NCBI GenBank assembly: GCA_012295275.1
Contig: CM022669.1
Location: forward strand, 15,557,672-15,580,171
Direction: 5' to 3'
DNA length: 22,500 nucleotides
Origin: Chrysomallon squamiferum
Lineage: Eukaryota; Mollusca; Gastropoda; Neomphalida; Peltospiridae
Both the position numbers and the translations under genes were made by a program. Below, one piece after another: positions 19,241-22,500 of the stretch (positions are counted from its first letter, which is position 1; each line of letters begins with the position of its first letter). The notes below the pieces were generated by a model. It ran no database searches, was not told the origin of the DNA, and saw only the letters and a list, made by a program, of their open reading frames with translations.

Positions 19241-19875
19241 CACTACAAACTTCACTATTTAGTTAAAAACTTCAGAAGTCGATTAAAAATGATTATTTGC
19301 TTTGGTATTTTTCTTTCTCTTGTGTTTCAAAATCTTTTTTTTTTTCTTTTGTTCGTTTGTTTATGTGTTAGTTTTTTCCTGTTCTAAGGAATATTTTGCA
19401 GTTTCACCATCCCATCGTTGACAGTATCCTGTGCTTTACGACACGTTTTATTACGAAACCTACAATACAGCTACACATTTCACCCTTTTCCAGTACACAT
19501 CTCACTGAAACACCACAGCATATCGAATTTCGTGAACTTAAAGAACTAAAACCACATGCACGTACATGAAAATAAATTTCATGTGTTATTTAACTGTGAT
19601 AGAATTATGGTTCATTCTGGACTTGGCTGTATGTGTCTGATAGCAGTTATCTCTTTGATGTTCAGCGAGGGATGAAATAATGATAGTTATTTTTTTAAGG
19701 TTGATTTGGTCCAAATATATTATATTATAACATTTCCACATTTCGTTTCTCTTTTTTTTTTTTTTCTTTTTTTTTTCTTTTTTTATCCAGTATGTGCAGG
19801 TTATTTGTCTATGAAAAATGTGTTAATTGTGATATAAATCAGACTGTTCGTGTTTTACATTTGCATGAATAATTG
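19241..19875. other. AT-rich unique sequence, no gene seen
   Basis: It contains T-runs at about 19750-19785 and a short hairpin ACATGAAA/TTTCATGT near 19571-19591. Confidence 0.5.
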
Positions 19876-19926
19876 TGTTATTATTAATATTAATGTTAAT
19901 ATTAATATTATTATTATTATTATTAA

Positions 19927-19960
<34 letters not shown>

Positions 19961-20076
19961 GTTGTTGTTGTTGTTGCTGTTGTTGTTGTTCTTGATGTTG
20001 TTGTTGTGGTTGTTGTTGTTGTTCTTATTGTTATTGTTACTGTTGTTGTCATCAATGTTGTTATCTTATCATGAAG
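19876..20076. repeat. Compound (ATT)n/(GTT)n array, 200 bp
   Basis: ATT/AAT units pass into GTT units with GCT, CTT, GAT and GTG interruptions. All three overlapping long frames (poly-Ile/Val, poly-Leu, poly-Thr) are artefacts. Confidence 0.96.
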
Positions 20077-20214
20077 ATGACGAAGGCGAATTAAACTAAC
20101 CTAAACTGTAACACATATAAAAAAAATATATATAATAAACTTACAATAAACTATTATTTAAAATTCCGTTTTCGTTTCAATATCCATCAACATATTTATT
20201 TTCGAATTTTTTTA

Positions 20215-20218
<4 letters not shown>

Positions 20219-20255
<37 letters not shown>
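20219..20255. repeat. (TTA)12 array
   Basis: A pure trinucleotide array. Confidence 0.97.
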
Positions 20256-20256
<1 letters not shown>

Positions 20257-20625
20257 GTTTCACAATATTTCTCATTCACATGTCTTTCTTTCTTTTCTTT
20301 TTCTTTTTTTCAATTATAAAAACACTCCCACATACCCGAATAACAAGCATAACGTTTTCACACATATGTTCAAAAACAAAACAAATTTAGTCTTCATTAA
20401 AACGTCATACGCAAAGATTGTTATCCGGTTCGGCCTCTTTAATCTCGGTTATCTATGATGTTTTTCCTCCTTGAAGAAATATCATTAACACGCAAAACAC
20501 ATTATTAATTATCTTTTAATGGTTTTATAACCTGAATACATTTTAGCATAATAATGTTAGAATCGTCGATGGTACATATTGTGCGTAACTTACACGCTAC
20601 ATCGTATTTGTATTTAAGACCATCG

Positions 20626-20628
<3 letters not shown>

Positions 20629-20686
<58 letters not shown>

Positions 20687-20707
20687 CGAAGATGATGATG
20701 ATGATGG
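20629..20707. repeat. (AAT)18 followed by (GAT)n
   Basis: AAT units at about 20629-20684 are followed by GAT repeats. The orientation is opposite to the (TTA)12 array 375 bp upstream. Confidence 0.97.
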
Positions 20708-20769
20708 TTAAAATATTTGTCGTTATATTAATTATCGCCATATATAAAAGAGTTGCTGTTGCTGAAATA

Positions 20770-20803
20770 GTCGTACCAAAACGTAATGTCGTACCAAAAC
20801 GTA
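20770..20803. repeat. 18-bp direct repeat, two copies
   Basis: 'gtcgtaccaaaacgta' occurs at 20770 and again at 20788, followed by a third partial 'cgtaccaaagcg'. This is a small local duplication. Confidence 0.85.
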
Positions 20804-21120
20804 CCAAAGCGCAACGTCATGGTAATGGTGTGAGTTGTGAGAAAAACAATTAATGGTAATAATAATCATAGCAATAACAGTGGTAATAACACAGCAGTAG
20901 TTTTGTATAGATAGTAATATTTATTCAGTAATAGTAACAGCTGTAGTTACAGTAATAAAGTATTATTGTTTATGGATTCGATTTCTTTCATCTTTCTGTA
21001 GCTGTTGTTAAAGACACAAGGAATAATTCTTACTGGTTTTCAGACATTTATAATGTAAAAAATTAACATGAACATTTTAATGGGCGAATATAGAAGCGCT
21101 GGTCCAATAATCCATGATAC
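20804..21120. other. AT-rich sequence, no gene seen
   Basis: 'aataacag' and 'agtaata' words recur loosely, but there is no defined array and no exon. Confidence 0.5.
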
Positions 21121-21184
21121 AGTAAATAAAATAAAATAAATAAATAAAATAAATAAATAAAATAAATAAATAAAATAAATAAAT
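21121..21184. repeat. (AAAT)n/(AAAAT)n array
   Basis: Alternating AAAT and AAAAT units over about 60 bp. Confidence 0.95.
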
Positions 21185-21461
21185 CCGATTCATTTTATCG
21201 TAACTTCTTTATCTTATCGACGTTGTCGTTGTTTGTTGCTGTCTTCCTTCGTTGGTTCGTCTGTATGTCTCATTGAGTATTCGCTAGAAACGTAAATATT
21301 GTGTACATTTTTAAATACATTTTGTTGACTCATATACTATTTAGCTATAAAGACTGACTACAATGAGCTTATTTACAATATTTTATTTCAATTTGGAACG
21401 GATGTCTAAGACAAAATAATTCTAAATGAAAACAAAAGAAATAGAGTGTGTTTGTGTGAAA

Positions 21462-22500
<1,039 letters not shown>

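Overview
The window looks like intergenic or intronic DNA from a large, repeat-rich animal genome. It is AT-rich, has no prokaryotic-style dense ORFs, carries many long homopolymer and di-/tri-nucleotide arrays ((GA)n, (CA)n, (TTA)n, (AAAT)n, poly-A/poly-T) and shows splice-site-like motifs. The density and types of simple repeats, plus a transposon end remembered as common in octopus and squid sequence, point to a cephalopod mollusc. That assignment is an inference and could not be tested here. No complete gene, tRNA, rRNA or CRISPR array was found. Nearly all long open frames are by-products of simple repeats.

Layout. Positions 1-488 are AT-rich sequence with a poly-A tract and a (CA)n(TA)n array. 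Positions 489-2245 look like one degraded, non-autonomous DNA transposon with DDE/Tc1-mariner-like 'gctcgtaactc' ends and TA repeats on both sides. Its interior has been taken over by about 30 copies of a GC- and CpG-rich 42-bp minisatellite (about 934-2106), the most conspicuous object here. Positions 2246-8450 are AT-rich DNA with repeat clusters, a degenerate ~26-bp tandem repeat (5390-5575) and large (CA)n, (TTA)n and (GACA)n arrays. A 118-bp (GA)n sits at 8453-8570. It is followed by a CpG-rich, nearly 50% GC island (about 8740-9190) with overlapping coding-like frames and no recognised product.

Positions 9191-13012 are again AT-rich, with (TTA)n, A-rich and (AATAT)n arrays. A 167-bp duplicated block lies at 13013-13320. 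The best protein-coding candidate in the window follows on the minus strand: two putative exons (14177-14244 and 13374-13521) with good splice signals that join in frame into a 71-residue C-terminal stretch of unknown identity.

Positions 15057-15133 hold an (AT)n array followed by a perfect 21-bp inverted repeat. Positions 15543-15800 hold a three-copy segmental repeat separated by (GAA)n. Positions 16223-16362 hold a (GA)n array bracketed by a perfect 12-bp inverted repeat. The rest, to 22500, is AT-rich unique sequence broken by (CT)n, (ATT/GTT)n, (AAT)n, (AAAT)n and (GA)n arrays. No operon-like or pathway-level organisation can be inferred.
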